This document shows, one piece after another, positions 28,494 to 37,570 of a DNA stretch of 64,000 bases; within the stretch, counting starts at the first letter, position 1, and each line of letters opens with the position of its first letter. The position numbers were made by a program, and so were the translations under genes. Below the pieces are notes generated by a model. That model saw nothing but the letters and a program-made list of their open reading frames with translations. It did not search any database and had not been told where the DNA came from. The DNA comes from DASSUW01 sp963811895 (GTDB lineage Bacteria; Actinomycetota; Thermoleophilia; Solirubrobacterales; Solirubrobacteraceae): positions 62,001 to 126,000 of the forward strand of contig CAWETE010000015.1 in NCBI GenBank assembly GCA_963811895.1. The letters are read 5' to 3'.

Positions 28494-28599
28494 GGTTTGT
28501 GCTCCTGAATCGGGTACCTGACGACCGTCCCAGCCGGCCGGGCACGTCGATATCGAGCCTCCAGGGGTTGCGGGGGTACGTGAAGACGAACCCCGCGGG

Positions 28600-29256
28600 T
28601 CAGCGCGCGGCGTGTGCGAGCTCGGGCTGCAGGTAGCGCAGGACGGCCAGGATGCGACGGTTGTCGTCGGCGCTGTCCGGCAGCTCGAGCTTGAGGAAGA
28701 TGGACGTGATGTGTTTCTGCACCGCCCGCTCGGAGACCGCCAGGCGCTCGGCGATTCCTCGATTCGAGCGTCCCTCGGCGACGAGCTGCAGGACCTCGCT
28801 GTCCCGCGGTGACAACGGACGCACCTCGCGCGTGCGGGACAGGAGCCGGGACACGACCTCCGGGTCCAGCGCCGAGCCGCCCGCCGCCACTCGCCGCAAC
28901 GTGTGGACGAACTCGTCGACATCGGTGACGCGGTCTTTGAGCAGGTAGCCGAGCCGTTCGGGGCTCTCGGCCAGCAGACACGTCGCCGTCCCGAGGTCGA
29001 CGTGCGACGAGAGGATGACGATGGCGATGTGTGGATGCCGTTGGCGGATCTCGTGTGCCGCGCGCAGGCCTTCGTCCGTTTGGGTGGGCGGCATGCGGAT
29101 GTCGACGATCGCCACGTCGGGATCGTGCGCCGCGACCGCGCGCAGCAGCTCGTCGGCCGCGGCGGCCAGGGCGACCACGTCGATTCCTGCGCGCTTCAGC
29201 ACCGAGGCGATGCCCTCGCGCGTGAGCAGGTTGTCGTCGGCGATCACGACGCGCAT
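28600..29256 (-). CDS. NarL/LuxR-type response regulator (218 aa), pair 1
   Basis: Receiver with DD at 7-8, phospho-acceptor D52 (VAIVDIRMPPTQTDEG) and LLKDRV lysine; C-terminal LuxR helix-turn-helix with LSPRDSEVLQLVAEGRSN and AERLAVSERAVQKHITS. The start ATG at 29256 lies 13 bp inside the end of the kinase gene, so the pair is coupled. The downstream ABC-exporter operon begins 106 bp after this stop and is the likeliest target. The fold of the regulatory pair matches pair 2 at 33260-35910, including the overlap length. Confidence 0.92.
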   Translation of the reverse strand: MRVVIADDNLLTREGIASVLKRAGIDVVALAAAADELLRAVAAHDPDVAIVDIRMPPTQTDEGLRAAHEIRQRHPHIAIVILSSHVDLGTATCLLAESPERLGYLLKDRVTDVDEFVHTLRRVAAGGSALDPEVVSRLLSRTREVRPLSPRDSEVLQLVAEGRSNRGIAERLAVSERAVQKHITSIFLKLELPDSADDNRRILAVLRYLQPELAHAAR

Positions 29257-31058
29257 GGCATCTCCGCGGTGACGACCGTCCCGGCGCCGGGGGCGCTGCG
29301 GACGCGGAGCCGGCCGTCGAGCGCCTCCACGCGATCGGCCAGGCCGCGCAGTCCCGAGCCGTTCGCGTCGTCGGCCCCGCCGACGCCGTCGTCGGCGATC
29401 TCGATGCTCGCCGTCCGTCCGGAACGCCAGACCCGCATCGTCACGTGCTCGGCGTCGGCGTACTTGGCGACGTTGGTCAGCGCCTCCGATGCGACGAAGT
29501 ACGCGGCGAACTCCAACCGCTCGGGCAGCCGCTCGGACGTCTCGAAGGACACGGTGGTCGGCACCGGCGACCGCACCGCCAGCGAGTCGAGCGCAGCGGA
29601 CAGACCATGTTCGAGCACCGCAGGGTGGATGCCACGGGCCAGCTCGCGAAGCTCGCTCAAGGACAGCGCCATCTCGCTGCTCGCCGCCTTCACCAGCTCC
29701 TCCGCGAGAGCGGGGTCCTCGTGGATCTGGCCTTCGATGAGGCGCAGCTGCAATGCGATGGCCACCATCCGCTGCTGAGCGCCGTCGTGGAGATCCCGCT
29801 CGATCCGCCGCCGCTCCGCATCGCCCGCCGTGACGATGCGCTCTCGCGAGGCCTTCAACTCGACCAGCCGCGCTTCCGACACCGCCTCCAGACGCTCGTT
29901 CTCCAGCGCGATCGCGGCGGCGGCCGATACCGCCTCGACCAGTTCCGGGTCGTCGTCGAGCAGCGCGTCGTAGACCAGGACCGCGACCTCCTCGCCGTCC
30001 CGCCGGATCTGCGCGACCGCGCGGTCGGCGGTGACCGGCGGAACCAGCACCGGCCTGCCGTCGGCGTCGGCATGTCCCGGCAGGTCGTTCAGGCGGTGCG
30101 CGAGCACGAGCGTCGGGTCGCCCAGGGTGCGCGCGAGCGCAGCCTGCAACGCAGGCCCGCGCGTGGCGCTCAGCTCGCGAAACAGCTCGGCGAGCCCGGC
30201 CCGTGCCAGCCGCGATCGCAGCAGCCCGGCGAGGAACGCGAGGGGCACCGCGAGCATGGAGCAGTACGCAACCCAGATCAGCACCTGCGACCGCGGGCCC
30301 TCGAACAGGTCGGTCACCAGTAGCCAGACGAACAACGCCACGCAGCCGGCGCCCGCGACGCTCGGCAGCAGCGCTCGGCGCCGTGGCCGGGACGCCGCCC
30401 GCCACCTCGCACCGACCACCAGGCAGATGGCGATGTTGGCGCAGATCAGCAGCACCCGCTGTGTGGCGTCGAACGCGTCGGCGACCGTCTCGTTCGGGAA
30501 GGCGAGCAGGAGGTTGTCCGGCTGCTCGAGGAACAGCATCGAGATGACATCGAGGATCAGCACCGCCATCACGAACGCGCCCACGATCAGCCGATCGCTC
30601 GTGGCCTCGAGCCGCCCGCCCGTGACGAACGTGAGGATCAGCGCAGCGAAGGCGATCGCCCAGACGTCCTCGAGAACCTCGCCGAGGGTCAGAGCGAACG
30701 CCGAGTCGACCTGGCTCAGCAGCGGCCAGAGGAACAGTCCGAAACCGGTCGCTGTCATGAGCGGTCCGCTGCGGCTGTCAGGCCGCCGATGCCACGCGAC
30801 GAGGCCGCATGCTGCGAACGAGCCGCCGACGAGGCGATACACGACGTCCGACCCGGCGACGGGGACGTCGCCGGCGAACACGATCGGCACGAGGGCGCCG
30901 AACTCCGCCGCGACCGCAACCATCCACAGCGCGACCCAGAAGCCGGCGCCGCGGCGAGGGGCCGTGAAGCGGTGCGAGACCCGCACCGCCGGCTGAGCGC
31001 CCGGACTCGGCGCGAGACCGCTCGCCACGGCTGCTCTCGGCGCCCAGCGGCTGATCAC
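29244..31058 (-). CDS. NarL-type sensor histidine kinase (604 aa), pair 1
   Basis: About eight TM segments occupy residues 40-280. A coiled region leads to a HisKA_3 domain with the phospho-acceptor His at 424 (ERRRIERDLHDGAQQR) and a HATPase_c domain with N box ASEALTNVAKYADA and G boxes IADDGVGGADD and GSGLRGLADRV. Membrane sensor with no extracellular domain, so it may sense membrane state, as in LiaS/DesK-type kinases. Its last 13 bases overlap the regulator start. Confidence 0.9.
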   Translation of the reverse strand: MISRWAPRAAVASGLAPSPGAQPAVRVSHRFTAPRRGAGFWVALWMVAVAAEFGALVPIVFAGDVPVAGSDVVYRLVGGSFAACGLVAWHRRPDSRSGPLMTATGFGLFLWPLLSQVDSAFALTLGEVLEDVWAIAFAALILTFVTGGRLEATSDRLIVGAFVMAVLILDVISMLFLEQPDNLLLAFPNETVADAFDATQRVLLICANIAICLVVGARWRAASRPRRRALLPSVAGAGCVALFVWLLVTDLFEGPRSQVLIWVAYCSMLAVPLAFLAGLLRSRLARAGLAELFRELSATRGPALQAALARTLGDPTLVLAHRLNDLPGHADADGRPVLVPPVTADRAVAQIRRDGEEVAVLVYDALLDDDPELVEAVSAAAAIALENERLEAVSEARLVELKASRERIVTAGDAERRRIERDLHDGAQQRMVAIALQLRLIEGQIHEDPALAEELVKAASSEMALSLSELRELARGIHPAVLEHGLSAALDSLAVRSPVPTTVSFETSERLPERLEFAAYFVASEALTNVAKYADAEHVTMRVWRSGRTASIEIADDGVGGADDANGSGLRGLADRVEALDGRLRVRSAPGAGTVVTAEMPCAS

Positions 31059-31197
31059 TCGATCCTCCTCGCCGGCATCTGCAGCAATGCGGCTGCTGCC
31101 TGAAGGCCAACTCTAACTCGATCCCGACCTGCTCGTGAGCGCGTAGAGCGAGGGAGGTATACGGTCGCCTCACGACCTGGCTCCAGAAGGAGGCCAC

Positions 31198-31854
31198 ATG
31201 GACTCCCCCCGGCCGTCTCGACGACGGCTCGCGTTTCTGATCGGGATGCCCCTCGCCTGGGCGGTGTTGCTTCTCTTCCACTCGGCCCCAGATCCCGACG
31301 ATCTCTACGGCAGCCTGCGCGACGAGGTCACCAAGTGGCAGGTCGTCCACCTCGGCACCCTGGTCTTCATCGGCCTGATCGGCGCTGCGCTCTACCTGCT
31401 GGTCAGGGACCTGCCGGGTCGGGCGGCCCGAATCAGCCGGCTGGCGATCGGACCGTTCGTGCTGTTCTACGGTGCGGGCGAAGCGATCCTGGGGGTGGCG
31501 ACCGGCGTGCTGGTCCAGCACGCCAACGATGTGCCCGCAGGCGAGAGAGCGGCCGCCGCAGACGCGGTCACGGCGTTGTGGGACAACCCGATCTCCGACG
31601 ACGTCCTCATCACCGTCGGGGGGGTCGCCTGGGTCGTGGCGACGGTCGCCGCCGCCATCGCCTATCGCGGTGTCGGCGCGCCGATGTCAGCGGTGGTGCT
31701 GCTGGGGCTTTCGTCGATCGTGGTGGTGCATGCGCCACCCGTCGGCCCGGTCGCCCTGGTGGTGTTCGCCACCGCCGTGGTCCTACTCGCACGCGCGCAG
31801 GGCTCGGTGCCGGTTGTTCAGACGCCGGCACCGACGCCGGCGGCCGTGGCGTGA
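31198..31854 (+). CDS. Six-TM membrane protein (218 aa)
   Basis: AAGGAGG four bases before the ATG. It has TM segments near 12-28, 48-68, 80-100, 138-156, 160-178 and 182-200 (for example VVHLGTLVFIGLIGAALYLL and VGPVALVVFATAVVLLARAQ). No catalytic motif. Divergent from sensor kinase 1 with a 139-bp shared promoter region. Function unknown. The tRNA-derived repeat begins 70 bp after its stop. Confidence 0.75.
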   Translation: MDSPRPSRRRLAFLIGMPLAWAVLLLFHSAPDPDDLYGSLRDEVTKWQVVHLGTLVFIGLIGAALYLLVRDLPGRAARISRLAIGPFVLFYGAGEAILGVATGVLVQHANDVPAGERAAAADAVTALWDNPISDDVLITVGGVAWVVATVAAAIAYRGVGAPMSAVVLLGLSSIVVVHAPPVGPVALVVFATAVVLLARAQGSVPVVQTPAPTPAAVA

Positions 31855-31893
31855 TAAAGCGGAGCCGATTCACATCCTGGCTCACCCAACGAC

Positions 31894-31914
31894 AAAAGCC
31901 CCGCGATGCGGGGC
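31894..31914 (-). terminator. Terminator beside repeat copy A
   Basis: GCCCCGC-GAT-GCGGGGC with AAAA on the left, that is a stem followed by TTTT on the minus strand. Apart from the loop it matches the terminator behind the intact tRNA-Leu gene at 53205, so the similarity to that locus extends over 31888-31982. Confidence 0.6.
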
Positions 31915-31923
31915 CTTCGCGTC

Positions 31924-32094
31924 ATGCGCCGAAGAGGACTCGAACCTCCACCCGGTTATCCCGGACCAGGCCCTCAACCTGGTAACCCGGGTGTCATATC
32001 CGTCCGTTGCGAGCCAGATCGTCCGTAACGTCCCGGCGCGCGGACGATACGGACGCATCGGACGATCTGGATGTTGCCACGGATGTTGCCACGA
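31924..32094 (-). repeat. 171-bp direct repeat, copy A: tRNA-Leu 3' part plus 112-bp tail
   Basis: Bases 31924-31982 are identical to the 3' 59 bp of the intact tRNA-Leu(GAG) locus (53237-53295). Bases 31983-32094 are an unrelated tail containing a perfect 12-bp inverted repeat (CCAGATCGTCCG at 32014, CGGACGATCTGG at 32059) and two GTTGCCAC units 12 bp apart. The whole 171 bp is repeated without a mismatch at 38031-38201. On the minus strand the tail reads VATSVATSRSSDASVS to a stop, like an integrase C-terminus. Interpreted as an attachment-site scar. Confidence 0.75.
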
Positions 32095-32520
32095 GCCGGC
32101 ACCGCTGGTGTGCTCGCCGTAGGGGAGAGTCGTACGGGCGCTCGGCGCGGGTGCGACGAGCGCCGTCACGGGCGGCGACGATGCGTGACACGGCCACTCG
32201 CGGGTGCTGAGTGCGTGGCTGCTGCCGCTCCACGGATGTAGGAGCGGCGCGGGGCCGATCGGGCGCCAGCGGACGCCCGCTCGTCGTCCGATGCGGGCGT
32301 CTTCTCAGCGCCGGCGGTGACGCCCGCACCTGGAGCTAAGCGCAAGTGCCGGAATACCCAGCCGCGCGGCACTCGAGTGCGCCGAGCGTCGGTTGCACGA
32401 GCGCGCGACGTGGCCGTCGTCGAGGCGGCCGTGCTCGAGCGCGGCCCGCCGAGGGCTGGTCGCCGATGCCTGATCGGCGTGCGCGCGGCGGCCCCGGGAG
32501 GCCGCCGCGCGGGTTTGCCG
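32095..32520. other. 426 bp without a convincing gene
   Basis: Right of copy A I find no reading frame with a ribosome site or a recognisable motif; the frame that leads into the VATSVATS tail is not integrase-like upstream. Several short hairpins occur (for example around 32482). Probably decayed element DNA. Confidence 0.4.
32482..32511 (-). terminator. Perfect 12-bp hairpin after the membrane gene
   Basis: CGCGCGGCGGCC and GGCCGCCGCGCG pair perfectly around a 6-base loop, nine bases past the stop of the gene at 32521. There is a short T run only on the plus-strand side, so the direction of termination is uncertain. Confidence 0.45.
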
Positions 32521-33165
32521 TCAGGACAGCGCGATCGAGGGGGTGGCGCCCACTGGCTGGGCGCCAGCGCCTACGGGGGTCGGTCGGGTCAGGAGCGCGG
32601 TGCCGATCGCGGCCTGCAGCAGCCCCATGACGGCGACGGCGAGCGGCATCAGCGGCGTGAGCCCGATCCCGAGCATGGCTAGCGTCCACAGGCCGCAGGC
32701 GAGCAGGGCGGTCGGCCGCCAGCCGTCCCAGCGTCCGGCGCGGCGGGCGGCGATGCCGGCGACGGCCAGCCCGGCGCCGAGCAGGAGCGTGGCGAGCCCG
32801 TACATGTCGCCGAGCGCGCCGGTGGCGCCCTCGTCCCAGTATTGGTCGCGGGCCGCGATCGACGCGAGCTCGGCGAGGACCAACAGCGCCGTGCCGCCAA
32901 GCGCCATAGCGAGGCCGAGGCGCGCCGCGCGCGCGGGGCCGGCGACGCCGCTGTTACGCAGTGCGGCGAGCCCGACGAGGAGAAGGCCGAAGGCGAGGGC
33001 TTGGACAAGGCAGACGGCGACGAGTTCAGCGCTCGTCCAGGGGTAGCTGAACATGTCGTCGCTCACCTTGGTCGAGGACTGCGCGATCTGGCCGACGATG
33101 CCGACGATGGCGTGGATGACCCCTCCGGCGATCAGGGCAAAGGCGGCCTTCTGCGTTGGGCGCAT
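32521..33165 (-). CDS. Membrane protein (214 aa)
   Basis: AAGGAG six bases before the ATG. It has about six TM helices (FALIAGGVIHAIVGIVGQIA, VAVCLVQALAFGLLLVGLAA, LGLAMALGGTALLVLAELAS, GLATLLLGAGLAVAGIAA, and two C-terminal ones). Function unknown. It lies 94 bp downstream of response regulator 2 on the same strand and is a plausible target or operon partner. Confidence 0.75.
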   Translation of the reverse strand: MRPTQKAAFALIAGGVIHAIVGIVGQIAQSSTKVSDDMFSYPWTSAELVAVCLVQALAFGLLLVGLAALRNSGVAGPARAARLGLAMALGGTALLVLAELASIAARDQYWDEGATGALGDMYGLATLLLGAGLAVAGIAARRAGRWDGWRPTALLACGLWTLAMLGIGLTPLMPLAVAVMGLLQAAIGTALLTRPTPVGAGAQPVGATPSIALS

Positions 33166-33259
33166 CTGGAGCTCCTTGGGAGTCGTTGCGGGGCTTCTGC
33201 GACGCTATGCGTCGCGGTGCGCCCGTCGCATCGGCGCCTCCGCTGATCGTGGCTACGCG

Positions 33260-33913
33260 TTAGCGCTGATCGCGCGCGGCGCTCAGGTGGGCCAGCACGG
33301 CGAGGACGCGGCGGTGGCCGTCCTCGCTCTGGGGGATGTCGAGCTTGCTCAGCAGATGGCGGACGTGCGCCTCGACCGTGCGCTCGCTGACGAACAGCCG
33401 CTTGGCGATCCCGCTGTTGGTCAGCCCCTCGGCCATCAGCTTGAGGATCTCCCGCTCGCGCTCGGAGAGCTCGGCGAGCGGGCCGTCGGCGCCCGGCGGC
33501 GCGATGAGCCGGCCCACGACCTCCGGGTCGAGCGCCGAGCCGCCGCGGGCTACGCGGTCGGCCGCGGCGAGAAACTCCGGCACCTCGAGCACGCGGTCCT
33601 TGAGCAGGTAGCCGAAGCCGCCCAGCCGCACGAGGTCGACGACGTGGGAGGTCTCGACGTGCTGGGAGAGCACGAGCACCCCGATGTCGGGGTGCGCCTC
33701 CTTGACGGCCTTGGCGGCCCGAGCGCCCTCGTCGGTGAAGGTCGGCGGCATGCGGATGTCGAGCACGACGAGGTCGGGCCGGTGGCCGGCGACGGTGGCC
33801 GGCAGGTGGCTCGCGTCGCCGTGCGCGGCGACGACCTCGTGGCCGCCGTCGGCGAAGAGCCGCTCGAGCCCGGCCCGAAGGAGCACCTGGTCCTCGACGA
33901 TCACGACCCGCAC
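33260..33913 (-). CDS. NarL/LuxR-type response regulator (217 aa), pair 2
   Basis: GTG start at 33913, inside the last 13 bp of the kinase gene. Receiver with ED at 7-8 and D52 (LVVLDIRMPPTFTDEG); LuxR-type output domain LSEREREILKLMAEGLTN and AKRLFVSERTVEAHVRH. Closely parallel in layout to pair 1 (same 13-bp overlap, same DIRMPPT core), so the two pairs may share ancestry. It sits within the segment bounded by repeats A and B. Confidence 0.92.
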   Translation of the reverse strand: MRVVIVEDQVLLRAGLERLFADGGHEVVAAHGDASHLPATVAGHRPDLVVLDIRMPPTFTDEGARAAKAVKEAHPDIGVLVLSQHVETSHVVDLVRLGGFGYLLKDRVLEVPEFLAAADRVARGGSALDPEVVGRLIAPPGADGPLAELSEREREILKLMAEGLTNSGIAKRLFVSERTVEAHVRHLLSKLDIPQSEDGHRRVLAVLAHLSAARDQR

Positions 33914-35910
33914 GGCAGCTCCGCGATCAGGTGCGTGCCGGCGCCGCGCTCGCTCTCGATCCGCAGCGTCCCGCCGTGGGCGCCGACGCGGTCGCGCAGG
34001 CCGCTCAGCCCCGTGCCGTTCCCGGGCGCGGCGCCGCCCACGCCGTCGTCGGCCACGCAGATGATGAGGCTGCCGTTGCGGCGCTGCGCGCTCAGCGAGA
34101 CGCGCGAGGCGTGGGCGTGCTTGGCTGCGTTGGTGAGCGCCTCGCACGCAACGAAGTAGGCGGCGGTTTCGACGCCGTCGGTGAAGCGCTCCACGGTGGC
34201 GTCGACGGCCACGGGCACAGCGGCCCGGCTCGCGAGCTCGTGCAGCGCGGGCGCCAGGCCGGCGTCCAGCTGCGCCGGGCGCAGCCCGCGGGCCAGCTCG
34301 CGCAACTCGCTGATCGCGTCGGCGATCTCGGCAAGCGCGCCTTCGAGCGTCTGGCCCGCCGCCGCCTCGGGCCCGAGCTCGTGTTGGGCGTGCCGCAGGG
34401 CCAGACCGATCGAAACCAGCCGCTGCTGCGCGCCGTCGTGCAGGTTGCGCTCGATCCGCCGGCGCTCCGCGTCGCCCGCGGCGACAATGCGTGCCCGCGA
34501 GGCGGCGACCTCGTCGAGCTGGCGGCGAAGCTCCGTGCGCAGGCGGGCGATCTCGATCGCCAGCCCGGCCGCCTCGACCACGCTGCGCAGCAAGTCGGGG
34601 CGCTCCTGGGCGCCGCGGTCGTAGAGCACGATGCCCAGCCGCGTGCCGGCGCGCTCGATCGGCGCGCGCTCGCGCGCGTCGCCCGGCGTGTCGACCGCCG
34701 GGCCGCCGCGCACGTCGACATAGCCGCCGCCCTCCGGCCGCAGGAAGCGCAGCTCGAGCCGCGCGTCGCCGAGCACGTCGCGCAGCACCTGCTCGACCGC
34801 CTCCGGGGCGGCCGCGCCGGCGCGGACGTCCTCGAGGAAGGCGGCCACGCGGTGCAGTGCCTCGTAGCGGGCGCGGTTGAAGCGCCGGTCGACCGCGTCC
34901 TGCAGGCGAGCGCGCAGCGGGCGGAACGCGAGCGCGACCGCGAGCGTGGCAACGCCCGTCGCCGGCGCCGACCCGCTACCGAGCGCCACGCCGAGCAACA
35001 GCGCGATCGCCGCGTAGGCGGCGCCCAGCAGCAGGGTAAGGGCGCCGTAGACCAGGGCCCGGTTGATGACGACGTCGATGTCGTAGAGGCGGTGGCGCAG
35101 GATCGCGATGCCGGTGGCGAGCGGGAACGCGATGAACACGGCGCCCCAGACGGCCATGCGCCACTGATCGTCCCCGGCCCAGATCATCCACGACCCCATG
35201 AGCACGACCGTCGCCGCGCCCGCCACGGTGCACACCGTCAGTACCCATTTGAGCTGCTGACGCTCGTCACCGCGCGCTCCGCGCAGCCGCAGCGCGAGGG
35301 CGCGAACGCCCAGTCCCAGTACGAGGAAGGTCGGCAGCCAGGAGGAGCCGCTGAGCTCGCTCATGACCTCGCGCGTGCCCGGCACGCCCAGAGGGTTGGA
35401 CACCGGGTCGAAGGGCGCGTCGAACGGGCCCGGGCGCAGCACGGCCCCCACAACGAAGCCGACGATCGCGAGGCCGGCCATCGCGGCGACCGGGCGCCAG
35501 CGGCGCGAGGGCAGGCGCCCGTCGGGGAACAGCAGCAGCGAGAGGCCCATCAACGGCACGATCGCCTGCCCCCAGCCGATTGCGGCGGTGGCGAGCCCGG
35601 GGACCTCCCCGCCCCGCGCGTAGACGCCCCAGCTCGCGTACGAGTAGGAGAGGCCGTTGAGCGCGAGCAGCAGGCCCAGGACCACGAACAGCCACCCGAC
35701 CCGGTGCCCCGGCAGGCGCGACACGATCAGCGCGCCGACCGTCGCGTACGCGAGCGCGAGCATCAGCCACACAGCGCCGCTGACGCCGCCGAACGGGTCC
35801 ACGCGGAGCGGCTGCCCGGGCCCGAGCACTATGAACACCGCCGCCGCCACGGCCACGGCGACGGTGAGCCCCCACAGGAGCGCGACGGCGGGCCGGACGC
35901 TTGTCTGCAC
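33901..35910 (-). CDS. NarL-type sensor histidine kinase (669 aa), pair 2
   Basis: Eight or so TM helices at 8-320 (for example LLWGLTVAVAVAAAVFIVLG and LVYGALTLLLGAAYAAIALL), a linker with HRLYDIDVVINRAL typical of this kinase group, a GAF-like region at about 350-450, HisKA_3 with phospho-acceptor His 491 (ERRRIERNLHDGAQQR), and HATPase_c with ACEALTNAAKHAHA and VADDGVGGAAPGNGTG. Coupled to the overlapping regulator. The divergent promoter region at 35911-36044 separates it from a small membrane gene. Confidence 0.9.
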   Translation of the reverse strand: MQTSVRPAVALLWGLTVAVAVAAAVFIVLGPGQPLRVDPFGGVSGAVWLMLALAYATVGALIVSRLPGHRVGWLFVVLGLLLALNGLSYSYASWGVYARGGEVPGLATAAIGWGQAIVPLMGLSLLLFPDGRLPSRRWRPVAAMAGLAIVGFVVGAVLRPGPFDAPFDPVSNPLGVPGTREVMSELSGSSWLPTFLVLGLGVRALALRLRGARGDERQQLKWVLTVCTVAGAATVVLMGSWMIWAGDDQWRMAVWGAVFIAFPLATGIAILRHRLYDIDVVINRALVYGALTLLLGAAYAAIALLLGVALGSGSAPATGVATLAVALAFRPLRARLQDAVDRRFNRARYEALHRVAAFLEDVRAGAAAPEAVEQVLRDVLGDARLELRFLRPEGGGYVDVRGGPAVDTPGDARERAPIERAGTRLGIVLYDRGAQERPDLLRSVVEAAGLAIEIARLRTELRRQLDEVAASRARIVAAGDAERRRIERNLHDGAQQRLVSIGLALRHAQHELGPEAAAGQTLEGALAEIADAISELRELARGLRPAQLDAGLAPALHELASRAAVPVAVDATVERFTDGVETAAYFVACEALTNAAKHAHASRVSLSAQRRNGSLIICVADDGVGGAAPGNGTGLSGLRDRVGAHGGTLRIESERGAGTHLIAELPCGS

Positions 35911-36044
35911 GATGCGGCGATCCTCTCAGCGCTGGTGCGGCGCGACAACCGTGCCGCCACGGCGCCGACGTCAGTGCCAGCGCGTAGGCAGGCACAGTGC
36001 CGCCACGGATGCGCGGGCGCCGCAGCGGCGGATACCGTCGCGCC

Positions 36045-36476
36045 ATGTCGTCAGCGACGCAGCCCCTGCCGCCCGCGCGCCGCTCGGGCGGGGTGGCCGT
36101 GCTGCGGCGCGGCGCGGCCTGGCTGCACCTCGCGCTCGCGCTGGCGATCGCGCTCGGCGTCTTCCTGCAGGTCTACCTGATCGGCGCCTACATCTTCGGC
36201 GCCGGCAGCGATGCCCTCGACGCGCATAGCGCCGTCGGCTTCAGCGTCCATGCCCTCGAGGTGCTGCTCTTCCTCGTCGCGCTCGTCGCGTGGCTCCCGC
36301 GCGCCGACACCGGCCTTTCGCTGCTGATGGCGCTGCTCGGCACGACGCAGATCGCGCTCGCCGAAGCCAACGGCTGGACGGGCGGGCTGCACCCGCTCGG
36401 GGCGCTCCTCGTGCTCGTGCTTGCCACCGCGCTCGTTCGCCGCGACCTTCAGCGTCGCCGCACCGCGCCGGCATGA
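36045..36476 (+). CDS. DUF6220-like small membrane protein (143 aa)
   Basis: Start taken at the ATG at 36045 (MSSATQPLPPARRSGG). Four TM segments; the phrases AWLHLALALAIALGVFLQVY, LIGAYIFGAG and DAHSAVGFSVHALEVLLF are characteristic of the DUF6220 family as I remember it. Function unknown. Divergent from kinase 2. Confidence 0.7.
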   Translation: MSSATQPLPPARRSGGVAVLRRGAAWLHLALALAIALGVFLQVYLIGAYIFGAGSDALDAHSAVGFSVHALEVLLFLVALVAWLPRADTGLSLLMALLGTTQIALAEANGWTGGLHPLGALLVLVLATALVRRDLQRRRTAPA

Positions 36477-36644
36477 GCGCCGCGCGACCGTGCGATCGCT
36501 TGCGCTGCGGAGCATCAGTGGTAGCGCTGAGTCAAGTTGCGCGTCCGCCCCGATGCGCGCGGCGTGGCCACCGCTTAGCGTCACCGCCACCAAACGAACG
36601 ACCGGAAGTAGGCGGCCATGTCGTCTCTGACCCTGGAAGGCAAC

Positions 36645-37370
36645 ATGGACGAGTCACGAGCACTTCAGCGCACGGGATGGGCGGGCGCCGCTTCGGTCGC
36701 GCTGCTCGTCGTTGGGGTGGCGCTGTGCGTGCCGGTCGGCGTCGACGACCCAGGCATGTCGGACGCCGCCATTCTCGAGAGGCTCGACGACGGCGCGCGG
36801 CAGGCCGCCGCCGGCATCGGGCTGCCGGTACTCGGCGCGGGGATCGCGCTGCTGCTCTGGTTCGCCATCGGGCTGCGGCGGATGCTGGACCGGCTGTCCG
36901 GCGGCGATCCGCTCGCGCAGGCGATCGTGCCGGCGGCGGCGCTGCTCGGCGGGCTGATGATCACAGGGGCGTCGCTCGACGTGTCGAGCGCGTTCACGGC
37001 ATGGTCGGACGAGTTCACCCCCGACCCGGACACCGCCCGCGTGCTCGGCACGGCGGGGCTCGTCGTCGCGCTCACCGGGCTGACCGGCGGCGCGGCGCTG
37101 GTCGCCGCGACGACGCGGATCGCCCAGCAGGCGCGCGCCCTGCCGACGTGGGCCGTCTGGGTGTCCTATGCCGTCGCCGTCCTGTGCTTGTCCAGCTTCT
37201 GGAGCGGGGGCATGGCGTCCGTGGCCTTCGCGCTGTGGCTCATCGGCGCCGTCATCGGGGTGCTGCGCGCAGCGCGGCGGACACCGCCGGCGCCGGCGGT
37301 CCCCGCGCAGGGCACACCGGCTCCGGAGGCGGAGGCGGCCCGCACGGCCCCGACCGCCACCAGCGGCTGA
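36645..37370 (+). CDS. Membrane protein (241 aa)
   Basis: Start at 36645 because GGAAGG lies four bases upstream; an in-frame ATG at 36618 is an alternative. TM segments lie near 12-30, 53-72, 88-105, 140-158 and 170-205 (ASVALLVVGVALCVPVGV, IGLPVLGAGIALLLWFAIGL). The tail is rich in Pro/Ala. I do not recognise a function. Confidence 0.7.
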   Translation: MDESRALQRTGWAGAASVALLVVGVALCVPVGVDDPGMSDAAILERLDDGARQAAAGIGLPVLGAGIALLLWFAIGLRRMLDRLSGGDPLAQAIVPAAALLGGLMITGASLDVSSAFTAWSDEFTPDPDTARVLGTAGLVVALTGLTGGAALVAATTRIAQQARALPTWAVWVSYAVAVLCLSSFWSGGMASVAFALWLIGAVIGVLRAARRTPPAPAVPAQGTPAPEAEAARTAPTATSG

Positions 37371-37475
37371 CGCCCAGCCGACGGTCGTCCACAGCCCGCC
37401 CGGCGCCCACAATCTGGCCTCCGCACCCGCCGCGGAACGGCGCGCGGCAGCGTCTCCCGACGGCGGGAGGGCCCC

Positions 37476-37570
37476 GCCGCGAGCGTCGTGGAGCGGATGA
37501 AGAAGTGCCGCGGCCTGGCCAGCCGCTACGAGAAAGCTCGCCGTCGTCTTTCGCGGCAGCATCGTCCTCC
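37476..37570 (+). pseudogene. C-terminal fragment of an IS5-family transposase
   Basis: One frame reads VVERMKKCRGLASRYEK, the conserved end of IS5-type DDE transposases (VVER..N.LK..R.IATRYEK). After a one-base insertion in GAGAAAGCTC the next frame continues LAVVFRGSIVL, as expected after RYEK. Upstream sequence belonging to the element is missing and no terminal repeats are seen, so this is a dead remnant. It lies near repeat copy B. Confidence 0.6.

Noticed and set aside
25177..28545. One continuous 1122-codon minus-strand frame that would fuse the ATPase region to the permease
   Set aside because: The ATPase is encoded in a different frame; the upstream part of this frame is a shadow, and the permease has its own ATG in an ATGA overlap at 27726.
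31924..31982. Possible tRNA-Leu gene at repeat copies A and B
   Set aside because: Both lack the 5' half (acceptor 5' strand and D-arm), so they cannot fold into a tRNA; only 53238-53322 is complete.
31994..32329. Intact integrase gene leading into the VATSVATS tail
   Set aside because: Upstream codons carry none of the tyrosine-recombinase catalytic motifs (R..HxxR..Y); at most the last codons of such a gene are present.
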